A DNA stretch of 64,000 bases from Gnetum montanum (lineage: Eukaryota > Streptophyta > Gnetopsida > Gnetales > Gnetaceae), in assembly GCA_015680685.1 (NCBI GenBank), contig MNCI01022611.1:2027393-2091392 (forward strand), written 5' to 3'. The first letter of the stretch is position 1. The number at the start of each line of letters is the position of its first letter. The notes below the pieces were generated by a model. It did not search any database. It saw only the letters and a list, made by a program, of their open reading frames with translations, and was not told the DNA's origin. This document shows positions 11,940-23,253 of the stretch, one piece after another. The position numbers and the translations under genes are program-made.

Positions 11940-12744
11940 ATGAGTTCTAGAGTTAACTTTCTAAGGCTAGCCTCTAAGTGTTAGAGGATCTCAACCTTGA
12001 AAAATTATGTCTAGTCCTCCTGGTCAAATTCAACACCTGCAAGGGTCTTACCTTTATCCATGGTAGTCCATGCAAGTGGCTCTATAGAAAATGTAGCAAA
12101 AGAGGCCTCTCTGGAGGGGGTGAGAATCTATCTCATAGGAGAGTCACTCACAACCGTACTCTATGTAAACAAGTCACATGCCTGCTTCCTGATGGTCACC
12201 TTAAGAAACAACTCAAGGTAGTGGTGTTCAATAGACTCCTCCTTGTACCATTGTAGGTACACATTATGCTCTCACTTGTACTAATGCTTGTGATTCTTTT
12301 GCATTTTTTCCCATTGATAAACCTTTGTGTTGTAATTCTTCAAATCTTAACTCTTGTAGGTAAGCAAATCCATCTAGATTCGCTGCTCAATTAGCTCCTA
12401 TGTGGCCTTATTCTTACCTCTGAAAGTTGTCCAATATCTAGCATACTCAATCTTAGAGGTACGCTAGGTGCCATCTCCCTATGATCTAGCTGCTATGAAG
12501 TCATATCTAGATTGAAGATCCTTAACCTTCTCATCCTTGCTAGTCACCCTTTCCTATAGTTTATGCACACATTTTCATAGGTGCTCATTCAAGTACTTGT
12601 AGACCTATAACACCTTTGCATAAGAAAGCATGCACTTATTTGATGTCTTGTACATGTGACAAGACACCTAATGAACTTTGGGAGGAAGGTCAAGGAGGGT
12701 GTCCACCTTGGCCACCTTACTTGGATCCCACTATAGCTTAGGAC
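11940..12744 (-). pseudogene. Large last exon of the antisense gene (coiled-coil-like)
   Basis: One reading frame runs for about 800 bp with only CAG/CGA/CAA-type stops. It begins after the acceptor CCTATAG with GPKL(stop)WDPSKVAKVDTLL. It continues through a charged, helix-prone stretch (HKL(stop)ERVTSKDEKVKDLQSRYD; WEKMQKNHKH; WYKEESIEHHYLELFLK). It ends near 11,940 with LTLELIDVGPS. The heptad-like spacing of L, V and Y suggests a coiled coil. No catalytic motif was seen. Confidence 0.65.
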
Positions 12745-14055
12745 CTATAGGCATATAACAATCAATCAATCTTAGCAAAAAACTAAGGATTTAAGAAGTA
12801 AGCAAGATATCATAAAATAAAAACATTACATACATAGCAAACTCTGGGTCCACTTATCGTAAGTGGTCTACCATGTCCTTAACAACCTCTTCCATGAAGG
12901 CAAATTTATCTAGCATATTTACCCATGGCTTCATGAAATAGGTAAATGTGGGACCACTAGCAAGAATATCTAATGCTATAATATAATGATGTAATTAACA
13001 TATGGCCTAACAACTAAGGATACTAGAGCAAACAAGGGGAGATAGATGACAATATAAGTTGATTACCAGCAAGCCCTTAGGCATGAGTGCAGGGGGCTTA
13101 CTTAGCTGTGTACCATCAAAAAAATTGTTAAAATCACCCCCATGAAGGTGGATCAACCCCTCTTCCTTCAAATTCTAGAGGGCCTCTACTACCTCATGAA
13201 GCTTATCTCCATAAGCCACCTCCTCCTCAACTTAAGGAGGCATTTCCTTTGTTGCCACCTCATATGTTGCTCCTATAGCCCTCTCTTCTTTTTTTGCAGT
13301 TCGCACATATACACATATAGCATATTAGTATGCATAGCACATCATTAGCTAATTGATACTATATCATAATAAAAAAACATAAAAATAATAATATATACAT
13401 GAATGTAACTAAGGCATCTAAGAAGCTACACATACTAACCTGCAACATCTTCCCACAAGCTTTGTAGCTTGATGCATATCCTTTTGCTGCTTGGCTTTCT
13501 AATCTCAGGGGCAACTTCCTCTTGAGGACACGGCCTCTTGATCTTAGCCTTAGATGGTTCCACCATCTTTACTATGTAGCAATCTACCTTGCTCACATCC
13601 CCAATGCCAATTGGAGAGCCTTCACTCACGCTATCACATGAATACTGTGAGTGATCCACAGGAACCATAGTCATTGCTGATAACGACTCATCAATCTCCT
13701 CAAGAGGGTCCTATGCATGTGTGGTTGAGAACAGATGTTTGACGCATGGTCAAGACAACTATTTACAATCCTGCACCACCTATCATCCATCATCTTGCAC
13801 AACCAAGAGCTCTACAAACCTTCACAGGTATCCTATGAAGAATGCAAAGTGGATGTGGGACCTTGCCTAAAGGTTAAACCAAAGTTGGGAAATCTCTACA
13901 TGCATATTGATGGCTATGTACATAGCCTAATTAAACCTCATACCCTCTAGCAGCATCTCCTTTATCACCCATGCCTACTCAAACCTTAGGATTTTTCCTT
14001 GAGAAATGAGCTTTGAAAAGGCACAAGTACGAAATAGAGAGTAGAGCTTTCATAC

Positions 14056-14498
14056 CTTAGGCACCTGCACATCTTTGATTGATATGCCTTTGTGAGATCA
14101 AGTGGCCTCCAACTAGTCCTTGATCTCCTCTCTATAGTCTACCTCCCTATTGGCCTTATTGTTAATCAATGGGCCATTATTAAGGATGCCAAGGAGATCA
14201 GTGAAGAAGGCCTCATTGAGGTCCAACACTACTGTCACGTCATGCACCTAGGTGAAAAACCTCCTAATGTTGCTACCAAAGGAGTCAAAAATGGTGACCA
14301 TTTTGGCTACCAAGATACCTAGGCTAACGGCCAAAAATAATTTCATCAACCTAGCACACATAAGCTAAGCTCTCAATACATTTGATGCTCTATGGCACAA
14401 CCAATGCTACACACCCTCCATGTCCCTATACTTCATGATGAGGGTGGCCTCTATACAGCTCATGGTAACCACTATCACCTTAGCTGAGGCAACCACCA
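14056..14498 (-). pseudogene. Best-bounded internal exon of the antisense gene
   Basis: 443 bp between acceptor TATATTACAG and donor AAG|GTATGA. One frame runs throughout with five stops. Text includes MSCIEATLIMKYRDMEGV, MKLFLAVSLGILVAKMVTIF and KANREVDYREEIKD. Two matched splice sites and a sustained frame make this the clearest evidence that the segment was once a spliced gene read opposite to E1. Confidence 0.68.
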
Positions 14499-15582
14499 CT
14501 GTAATATAAAGCAAAACAAGGTTAGCATCTCATCATGCAAATAAGTTGAATTGAAGGGTATACATGAGCACATGAGCCAAAACACAAATACATACATGGC
14601 ACAAAAGAGGTACAAGATGGGGGTGGTGCTACAAACACATCCTTAGAGTTAATTTCACCAATATCGCACTTCTCATCCAACTAGTCATGGAACCTACATC
14701 ACTCATATGTCTTCTAGTGATGGGATATGTAGGACTCTAGATTGTGGTCCATCTACTCGATCATGGCTACCAAAACATTTGTACTAGATGAGAATATCTC
14801 TAAGGTAGTGTAGGTTAAAGCCAAGCATCAAGATCATCATGTAGGCCATCTTCATCAACTCTAAACATGGCAATCAAACATAGGATTGTTAGCCACTTAA
14901 CAAGAGCAAGTAGCAAAAAATATTATGTGAGCAAAAAAAGTACTTACCCTCCAATGCAATTGATGGTTCCAAGTGGGTTTTAGAATAGATTATGTAACCA
15001 CTGTGTAATAAAAAGTATGTTACTTTTGTTATAACAAGCAAGCCTCATCATGCGCCATACTCTGGGAAACTATTAAACACCCCTAGAACCTCTACTTGAG
15101 CTCCCTACTCCAACATTAGCATCAGGCTCATCTAAGATAAACTTTAGGATGCTCTAGTTAGCCCTAGGGAGTAACATCTCGGTGATAGTGCTAGCAACCT
15201 CAACTACTATGTGTGACCACATGATCACACTAAACTACTGTAGCAGGTGCTCTAAGAGCTCTTGGGCTCTTAGCTAGAACCACGCTACCTACCGATCCAT
15301 TGCATATTTGGCACAGGGATGTTGGAAACAGGTTTGCTCATGGAGCACAGGACGTCCACAATCTTAACCATGAACAAAATAGGCTTCAACAACATCCTAC
15401 AATCGCCAAGAAACATGCAAAGCATTAGTATACACATAGATGCAATATTTTAATATATGAATTAACATAGTTATAAACAGAAATTAAAAAAATGTAATTT
15501 TGGCAACACACCCAAGGCCCCATGGATGTAGGATGTCACTTAACTTGTTCAATGCACTTGGCACTCACTAGGGTATAGCACA

Positions 15583-15592
15583 TTTTATATAG
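15583..15592 (-). promoter_or_regulatory. Candidate TATA box of the antisense gene
   Basis: On the minus strand: CCTATATAAAATG, about 190 bp before the first well-supported exon (15,396). A possible short first exon with a TTGG|GTGTG donor lies between, at about 15,515. Position and sequence fit a promoter; activity is inference. Confidence 0.4.
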
Positions 15593-15787
15593 GCTTAGCA
15601 CTACATTTTGTAGGATTAGCATCATGCATAATTAACAAAATTTTGGTAGAATTTTTCTAACTTTGGACTACCTCAGTGGAGAGTGTAGTCTGAAAAAAAT
15701 TGAGATTTTTACTAACTCTAAGGCTAACCCAACTACACTCTGTGGAGAGCGTAGTCCACAAACATTTTCGCAAACACTTGGGAAGAT

Positions 15788-17340
15788 AGCCATTTTAGCA
15801 AACACTTAGTGCCCTACACTCTCAATGCTTGGAGAGCATAGTCCTATGGCCATGGAGAGCATGGTCTCCCCATAGCACCACACCTAGTGCCCCACCTAAT
15901 CTGTTCCACCATTTCACATCATACCCTCCTTGACCATTAACCTAAAAAATCCAAAAATAATAAAGATAAAATAAACATGTCAAATGTGTGTGCCCTACCA
16001 CTGGTTATAGCTACAACCCCTATGCTACACCATAGAATGCAAAAATAGCCACAACCCTTATGACCACATCGAGGAGAGCAAGAACGTAGCAAACCCTATT
16101 TCCACAGTGCCTACCCTAACTCCTCCTTGCACTTTCTAATATCCTTGCACCCACATGCAACCCAAACTCACACTCTCGTGCAACCTTGGCCTATGCATGC
16201 ACCAACCTCTGCCCAATCCCAAACACCATAGTTCCAAAAGGAAAATAGATACATTCTTTTTTGTCTCCCTTATTGTCACCCAAACCCCTTGAATTCCACA
16301 GTTGTGCTATGGCATACAATGTGTGGGGTCCTAAGCCCCACATCGTAACAAAAAGAGAGGATGCCAAAATCCACCCTCAGTGATGTAGAAATCCCTTTCA
16401 TCCATGTCATAGCACACAAAGCCCCAACCCACTCATGCATAGCCCTAGCCCATGCACAACCCCATCCATGCATAGATCCCTAAACCTACTATGCCTCAAA
16501 TCCCACACAGGCTCATCAAGAAGAAGACAGTGCACAATGATAGCCATAAACCCTTGTGATTATGATACATCATGTAGCTACAGCCATGATCTTCATGGAT
16601 GCACCATGAAACGTAATGCATTACCCTCCCTAACCTCATGTGTAGCCCACAAAACCCTCTCTACTACCACAATGTAGATGGTGTGTGGTTGCAGTAGCCA
16701 TTGTTAGGGTAGGGTGCACACAGTGGCCTAAGGGACTACACTCCCAAACCTTCTAAAAAACAAAATGAAAAAAAAATGAGCAAAAGTGAAGAGCGTAGTC
16801 AGTGTACTTGGCCAATATCAATGGCCTCCTCTCCTCCATGCATGCCTTTGGCAAGCAACCTAATGCTCTCTCTCCCTTGACAATGTTCACCAACTCTGGT
16901 GAAGACATCCACTTTGGCACATCATCTTTTCCCCAACTATGCTCTCCACTAGCAACAAAGTCTAGTGCAATGGTAGACTATGCTCTCAACATCATGGTAG
17001 AAAATGGCAAAATGACAACTTACCATGGTAAAAACACACCTATATACCCTCCTGAGGTCATTTAATGATTCACAAACCTAGGACTACACTCCACACCAAG
17101 CATGTAGTGGAGGCCTAAAAAATTGATTTTCACAACCCCCCTAATGTGTGGGCTCATTCCATTCCTGGGCATCGCTAGCCCTCCTCAGGATCTCATGTTT
17201 GACACACCTGTGATCTACTAAGATCTAAAATTGGCACCAACATGTTTACCTCTCATTGCTATTCATGTGCATACTTAGGTAAATTTTTTCTTGATTACTT
17301 TCCTTCATTTATGCATATTAACTTTGTTAAAATAGGTGTC
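15788..17340 (+). other. E1 spacer segment shared with E2
   Basis: Aligns loosely with E2 27,844-29,500. No convincing coding on either strand, although many short frames are open because the sequence is C-rich and low in complexity (repeated CCATGC and CCCTAACC-like text). LTR-type arms (GAGAGCGTAGTC) occur at 15,685-15,845 just outside and at 16,790-16,800. A polypyrimidine-rich end leads to the acceptor. Confidence 0.45.
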
Positions 17341-17370
17341 ACTTGATGTTTTTCTAGCTTTTTTTGCAAG

Positions 17371-18850
17371 AAGATGCCATGACCATGCAAAACCAGATCT
17401 TCTCACCTTTGATCCTCAAGGGGCCTCATGGTACCATTAAGCAATGCATTGACCCTCATTACCTAACCTTGAGCATACAGCCTACAATGAATACATAGCA
17501 TCCATAGAACCACCTCTAGACTAGCGTAACCATCTAGTTAAGGCTCTTGATCTAGAGGTAGGTGAAATCATAGAGGATCCCCTTGTTGAGATCCCTATGG
17601 CTACACTTAATGACAAGGTGAAAACATTAAAGTTTAGTTCCTCACTAGAACCCTAGTATGATAAAGACATCACCAATATACTTAATGGTAACATCAAAGA
17701 ATTTGCATGGTCATATGAGTACATGTCAAGCTTGGATCCCCACCTAGTCAAACAAAATATCATCATTGATCTCTGCATCAAGCTAGTTAAATAAAAAGTG
17801 TGCAAGGTTAGACCCAATGTGGCATTGGTATTCTATGATGAGATCACCAATATTTACAAAGCTAGTTTCATTTGAGCCATTGACTATGTAGATTGGATCT
17901 CCAACATCGTAGTTGTGCCCATGAAAAATAGAAGTATACACATTTGCATAGACTTCTAGGAACTAAACAAGACAACCATCAAAGACAAGTTCTTATTTCC
18001 TAGCATCGATCAACTAATCGATACCATAGTTAGACATACCTTGTTGTCCTTCATGGAAAAGTTCTTACACTACAACCAAATTAGGATCAACCCTAAGCAT
18101 CAACTCAGTACAACCTTCATGACCCCTTTGGGTATGTTTTGCTATATAATGATTCCTTTTGAACTAAAGAATGTAGGAGCAACATATCAACATGTAATGA
18201 CGTACATCTTTAGCAACTACATGCTTAGTTTGCTCAATGACTATGTCGATGACATTGTAGTTAAGTCCAAAGTGGTCCACAATCATGCAAATGACTTAGA
18301 CTTAGTGTTAAACCTTTTCTAAAACATGACCTTAGGTTAAACCTCAAGAAGTGTGTTTTTGGTGTTAAAATGGGTAGGGATGCTCCACTTTGTAGTATCC
18401 AAAGTAGGTATAGGCATAGATCTCGACAAGGTTAAGGCCATAACCAACTTAGCATCACTAGCTAACCTTAAGGAGCTATGAGGGTTGCAAGGTAGACTAT
18501 AATTCAAATGTAGGTTTATTTCCCAATTAATTGATAAGTTATAACCAATGCAACATTTTCTCAAGAAAGGAGCCAACTTTGAGTGGATAGCTTAGTGCCA
18601 ACAAGTGTTTGACAACATTAAGCAAGAGCTAACACAACTACCTATGATTCACCCTCCACACAAAGATAAGCCTTTTTACATCTATCTTGCCACTTCAGAC
18701 TCATCCATCACTTCTCTACTTTGCCAAAAGTGAAATGATGGCATAGAGATCCCAGTTTACTACCTGAGCCATGCATTGGTAGCTCATGAGATGAAATACA
18801 ATGATGTGGAAAAGTATTGCTAGTGTTCTCACTAAATAAGTTACCTCTTA
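17371..18850 (+). pseudogene. E1 reverse transcriptase and RNase H remnant
   Basis: After the acceptor-like TTTTTTGCAAG. From about 17,630: N-terminal RT (LDPHLVKQN, DYVDWISNIVVVP), motif A as ICIDF, then FMTPLGMFCY and IPFELKNVGATYQ. The catalytic YVDD is kept at 18,241-18,252 (LLNDYVDDIVVKSK). A frameshift occurs near 18,350. The first RNase H is at 18,660-18,850 (DKPFYIYLATSDSSITSLL, YYLSHALVAHEMKYNDVEKY). Stops at W and Q codons. Copies RNA into cDNA in intact relatives. Confidence 0.86.
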
Positions 18851-19079
18851 ACATCATTTGCAAGAACAATGTACTCCAAGTGATAACAATGAATGTCTAC
18901 AAAGTAGTCATATTGCATAATGGAAAGCAATAACAGTGGACTTTGACCTTCATTACGTCATGCAAGCCTTAGTGACAGGTCAAAAGATAGCCGCACAACT
19001 CATAGCTTCACTGGTAGATGATCAAGCTACCATATACCCTGAGTTCCCAAATGAGCATGTCAATAGTATTAGCCAAGTG

Positions 19080-19500
19080 CCTAACAACTATGAGGCACTC
19101 CAACATTTTGATGAAGCTTCAACCTCTTGAGGGGGTAGCATCACTACTATTCTCATGTTTTCCTTTGGTGAGATATAACCCTCTGCATATCATTTTGTAT
19201 TTCCTTATATTAACAATGTGGCAAAGTACAATGGTCTCCTCCAAGGCATCCTTGTAGCACACAACCTAGGGATCCAACACATAGTAATCCAAGGTGACTC
19301 ACAATGAGTGGTCAACTAGGTAATAGAGATTTATCTATGCAAGGCACAACATTTATAGTCTTACTATGACCTAGCAAAGCATTTACTTCAACACTTTACA
19401 ACTATTGATGTCCAACATATTTATCAAAATGAAAATGCCATTACTGATGCACTAGCCATGTTAGCTGTTAGTATTGTGCCTAGCATGTTCAATGCATTAA
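19080..19500 (+). pseudogene. E1 second, archaeal-type RNase H remnant
   Basis: Text resembling LxFDGAST...GGAGVV (LQHFDEASTS at 19,099), NNVAKYNGLLQGILVAHNLG, VIQGDSQ(stop)VVN, then NENAITDALAMLA at 19,430-19,470. This is the extra RNase H placed between the first RNase H and integrase that typifies Tat and Ogre elements. Frames change between pieces. Confidence 0.8.
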
Positions 19501-19559
19501 CCACCTTGATGGTGGATTTCACTGCACCTATCATGCAAATCATTATCCATAGTCACAAT

Positions 19560-20860
19560 TAGCACCACCCACATGGAAGAGAGTGGTATGACAATATCAA
19601 GGCATACCTTCTACAAGGTGAGCCTCTGCAACACTTGACTACTACTATAAAAGACACAGTACACAAACGTTCATAACAATACATTATCATAGGTGATAAC
19701 ATGTTGTTTCATAGATCATGTGATGGCATACTACTAACCTACATAAGCGAAAAGGAAGAAAAAATAATCGTTGAGCAAGTCCATGATGGACTGTGTAGAG
19801 GTCACATAGTACCTAGGGCAATGGTAGCAAAAATCATATGGCTAGGTTACTATTAGGCTTACATGGAAAGCAATTGCATCTCAAAGGTCAAAATGTGCAA
19901 CATTTGTCAATGGCATGGCAACTTAATGCATGTGCCACCAACTAAATTACATACAGCATAAATCACATGGCCATCCCAATGTTGGGGCTTGGACATCATT
20001 GGACCCATAACGCCTAAGTCCTTCATAGGGCATAGCTTCATAATAACCACAACTAAGTATTTCACCAAATGGGTTGAGGCTATTCTCCTTAGGAAGATGA
20101 CATCACAACAAGTTTGCAAATTCATGTTAGATAACATAGTGACCTATTTTGGCTTATCCATGACCATAGTAACAGAAAATGGGCCACAGTTTAGCAGTGC
20201 TAAAACCAAAGCCTTTTGTCAACACTTTGGCATCAAGCACTCCTTTTTATCACCATACTACCCTTAGGAAAATAGCCAAGAATAGGCCACCAACAAAGTC
20301 ATCAACAACCTCCTTAAGAAGATGCTAAGCAATAGCAAATGATGATGGCATGAGCAACTAGTCTATGCACTTTGGGCCTACCACACAACATGCTAAACAA
20401 CAATAGGTATAATAACTTACATCCTCATTTACAAGTCTAAAATAATTTTTTTTCTTGAATTGCAAGTTCCATCACTCTAGGTAATCTTCTTGGACTTTAT
20501 CGACGAAGGTTAAAACAATAAGTTAAGAACCATAAACCTCAACTTAATAGAGGAGGAGCATATGCGTGTACTTGATTACATTGAGTGGTATCAAGAGAAG
20601 TAATAGTAAAAGCACTATCATAATCAGCATCAATGTCTAATCAAGAAAGGGAACCTAGTTCTCAAAGCTATTTGCAAACCTATAGATAAATTCTTAGCCA
20701 ATTAGGAAAGGCCTTTCCTAGTCACTAAGGCCTACAACAATGGAGCATTCAAGCTTAATAATTAAGATGGAAACAAATTTGCCAATCCAGCGAACCATTC
20801 GTATTCAAAGCCATATTATATCTAGAACATAGCATTGCACCTCAACAAAACAAGGTAAAC
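19560..20860 (+). pseudogene. E1 integrase remnant
   Basis: The HHCC zinc domain ends with CNICQWHGNLMH (19,900-19,930). In the core, WGLDIIGP keeps the first Asp, VTENGPQFSS has Glu where the second Asp is expected, and the third acidic residue survives in a broken context after YYP (20,270-20,290). The C-terminal part to about 20,860 includes HMRVLDYIEWYQE-like text and a GAFKL-like end. Stops break it in many places. Confidence 0.85.
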
Positions 20861-20993
20861 ATTCATCCACTACAATGCTAAACTAGCACAACTCATCTAC
20901 TATGATGCCAAACTAGCATAACTTGTTCACTACGATGCTAAATTGGCAGAACTCATCTGCTAAATTGGCATAGCTTGTTTACTATGACACTAA
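20850..20993 (+). repeat. E1 3' minisatellite, left part
   Basis: Units of about 30-37 bp: AAACTAGCATAACTTGTTCA + CTACGATGCT. The array is cut by E2 and continues at 38,182-38,720. E2 has its own array of the same kind at 34,085-34,755. Confidence 0.82.
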
Positions 20994-22699
20994 TGAAACA
21001 CCACCAAATTTGAGCCACTACGTATTAATTTAAAATTTTTCTAAGTGTCAACACAAGGAAAACTTTTTTCTAAGTGTTGGGCCTATGCTCTCCACTACTG
21101 GGACTATTCCCCAAAGTGTAGTTAGCATAGCCTACAATACAACTCCAAATTTGCAATATTTTCCTAAGTGTCAACAGTAGCTACAAATTTTTCTAAGTGT
21201 CAGACTACACTCTCATTGTTGAGACTATGCTCTAGAGTGTAGTCAACACACAAATGGAAAGTTTTGCAAATTTTCCTAAGTTTCAAGCCATAGGCTTTCA
21301 AGCTTACTTGGCATGGAAAAAATAGTTTGGCAAAGACTATGCTCTCCACTACATTGGATCATAATCAAGGCTAGTTGGGATGAGAGAAATAGTTTGGCAA
21401 ATTTTCTAACTACTAGACTACACTCCTTACTATGGTCTAGAGCGTAGTCAGTGTAGTCTACATGAAGACACCATTTTTGCAAAATTGTTTCTAACTACCA
21501 AGACTACACTCTCACTACTAGGACTATGCTCCAAAATGTAGTCAACGTAGTTAGCATTTGAACTCAATTTTTGCAAAATTTGTCTAATTATTGAGACTAT
21601 GCTCTAGAGTGTTATTAGCATAATTTGCTAAAACAACCTCTAGAAGCCTCCAAAGTGTAGCACTAGCATCCACATCAGCTTTGACATAGCTTCAATAAGC
21701 AGGATTAGTAATTTGCATTTCTTTTGCACCCTTCATTTGTCCCAAAATTGTACCTACACTCAACACGACTCAAAAGAGTGGATAGTGTAGTCTCCAAACT
21801 TGCACTATTTTGCACTATTTTCAAGTACATTGTAGTTTGTTCAACACTAGCACATGTAGTTTGAATAGTGTGGTCACAGCTTGGTAGTCTCACGAGGTTA
21901 ATTAAAGCACATCAGTAGAACACCATTTGCTTCAATGGGAGTGTAGTTGAATATAGCATAGTCCCAACTACCCCACTGCCACATGGCACCTAATCCATAA
22001 TCTACAACAACCCTAACCCTATAAATACCCCATTGTTCTACATTTTAGGGGTTGGAAAAACTACATCTTGAGCATTCTTGCATTCAAGCACACTTGGCAT
22101 TTGAGAAAACTTTGAGCTAGCATTTGGCACTATTGCACACCACCACAGGACACCACCGTAAACCACTACAGCCCACGAGACACTACACCAACCAACCCAA
22201 TAGGCACAGACATGATGATGGAAATCAGTCTTCATAGCCCAAACACCCTAAGACTATGACTACACTACCTACCACACCTATTTGTACACCACATACCTCC
22301 TCATCCTTTTTGTATTTAACTACACTCTCCCCATTTAGGGTGGTACCACTCTCTTTGTCGCTCTCCTCCTATGCATTTTTCAACATTTTATTCACATTCT
22401 AGCATTTACTTATTTGTTTTTTGGTATTTTTTCACATAATCATGCATTGATACCTCCATTTTTAGGGGAAACCCTTAACTACTCTCACCCCCGTTGACAT
22501 CATAGACATTGCAAACATCATGCAAGTGCTTAACAATGTTTTGGCATTACATCCTATAAGTTCTAGTTTGATCAACAAGACCATTTTGGGCACCCTATCT
22601 CTACCTCTAGTAGGCTCTCATGTAGATGCAGGGTCAAGTTTTATATGCTACAAACCTCTTAATTGACCATTCTAGCCTCTAACATTTTTGGTTGCTACA
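20994..22699 (+). repeat. E2 5' LTR
   Basis: 1,706 bp, TGAAACACCACC...GGTTGCTACA. It pairs with 36,481-38,176. It carries U3 arms (GACTATGCTC...GAGTGTAGTC) over about 21,060-21,610 and TATAAATA at 22,020. By eye roughly 85 percent identical to its partner over the stretches compared. Confidence 0.92.
22020..22027 (+). promoter_or_regulatory. TATA box of E2 5' LTR
   Basis: TATAAATA within CCCTATAAATACCCC. The 3' LTR has the same sequence at 37,499. Confidence 0.75.
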
Positions 22700-22722
22700 A
22701 TTTCCTAGTGCTAGAAGGAGGG
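22700..22722 (+). other. E2 primer-binding site region
   Basis: ATTTCCTAGTGCTAGAAGGA then GGG, immediately after the LTR. Conserved with E1 6,230. The tRNA is not assigned. Confidence 0.6.
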
Positions 22723-23253
22723 CCAATGCCATTTTCTTTTGTATTCTTCATTAGTTGTCTTGCATACTCTCTCCACCATCATTGCTAGCTTTAGGCTAGT
22801 GTAGAACTGACACCCTTGTGGACCTACCATGGCAACTGCTAGATCTGAGGCTAGCATAGGAGTTATCTACAAATTGGTCAATGTAGATTGGACCTCGTCG
22901 TCGATTCCTCTAGAACCCCACTTGACAACCCCCAAAGCTTACATCTTATACTTAGTCAAAATCTAGGTGCTCAAGATAGTGTAGTTGGCTCTCAATGTAG
23001 AGATCATAGTTGGCTCTTTGCATAGTGAGCATAGTCTTAGAGTTAACCATTTTTAGTAGCTTCTGTAGTCAACCATTTTTCATAGTTTTTATACTTGTTT
23101 TTCTACACATTTTACACTTAGTCATTTTTCTGCACATTTTATACTTAGTCATTTTTCTATTATGTTTACACTTAGCCATTTCTTCCAATTAGCAAGGCCA
23201 ATCATTTTCCTATCTTTTGCAACTAGCATCTTTTGCACTTCACCCTTTGCATC
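22723..23253 (+). other. E2 untranslated leader
   Basis: No coding signal. Contains an imperfect repeat of TTTTACACTTAGTCATTTTT around 23,095-23,180 (three to four copies of about 30-45 bp). Confidence 0.5.

Larger units (their letters stand above)
11940..15396 (-). pseudogene. Antisense multi-exon gene of unknown function carried inside E1
   Basis: Read on the minus strand, blocks of coherent protein alternate with non-coding gaps at plant-like splice sites. Exons: 15,396 to about 15,065 (after TTGTAG); 15,000-14,948 (TTACACAG to GG|GTAAGT); 14,860 to about 14,642 (TGTTTAG); 14,498-14,056 (TATTACAG to AAG|GTATGA); 13,895-13,440 (ATGTAG to GCAG|GTTAGT); about 13,295-13,067 (to GCTG|GTAATC); about 12,975-12,834 (to TAT|GTATGT); 12,744-11,940 (CCTATAG). 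In-frame stops are mostly TAG, TGA or TAA where CAG, CGA or CAA fit. Recognisable pieces include FSVIMWSHIVVEVASTITEM, LNEAFFTDLLGILNNGPLIN and a charged, helix-rich C-terminal exon. I do not recognise the family. Antisense orientation would keep introns in the element's sense RNA. Now decayed. Confidence 0.68.
11921..15787. other. 3.87-kb segment present in E1, absent from E2
   Basis: E1 and E2 align up to AACTAAC (E1 11,914-11,920; E2 about 27,834-27,840) and again from GCCATTTT (E1 15,788; E2 27,844). Everything between is missing from E2. The right edge carries a short direct repeat, GCAAACACTT, at about 15,770 and 15,797. The segment holds the antisense gene and its putative promoter. 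Confidence 0.75.
10326..17370 (+). other. E1 PR-RT spacer, probable Ogre-type intron with decayed donor
   Basis: Between the protease tail (frame ends with codon AAG at 10,323-10,325) and the RT polyprotein lies 7 kb without sense-strand coding. E2 has AAG|GTGAGT at the homologous point; here it reads AAG|GAGAAT, so the GT is lost. The 3' end has TTTTTTGCAAG at 17,360-17,370 where E2 has TTTTTTTTTGCAG. Ogre elements are known to splice out an intron between protease and RT, and I infer the same here. Contents: the 240-bp repeat array, the antisense gene, and a spacer shared with E2. Confidence 0.65.

Noticed and set aside
13290-13296. Plus-strand acceptor TTTTTTTGCAG inside the antisense gene
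   Set aside because: No plus-strand coding follows it, while the surrounding exons read on the minus strand. Treated as chance.
14000-15400. Antisense gene as an FCP1/HAD-like phosphatase (RLRAQELLEHLLQ...FSVIMWS resembles that fold's middle)
   Set aside because: The catalytic DxDxT motif and other conserved residues were not found. Similarity over one short stretch is not enough.
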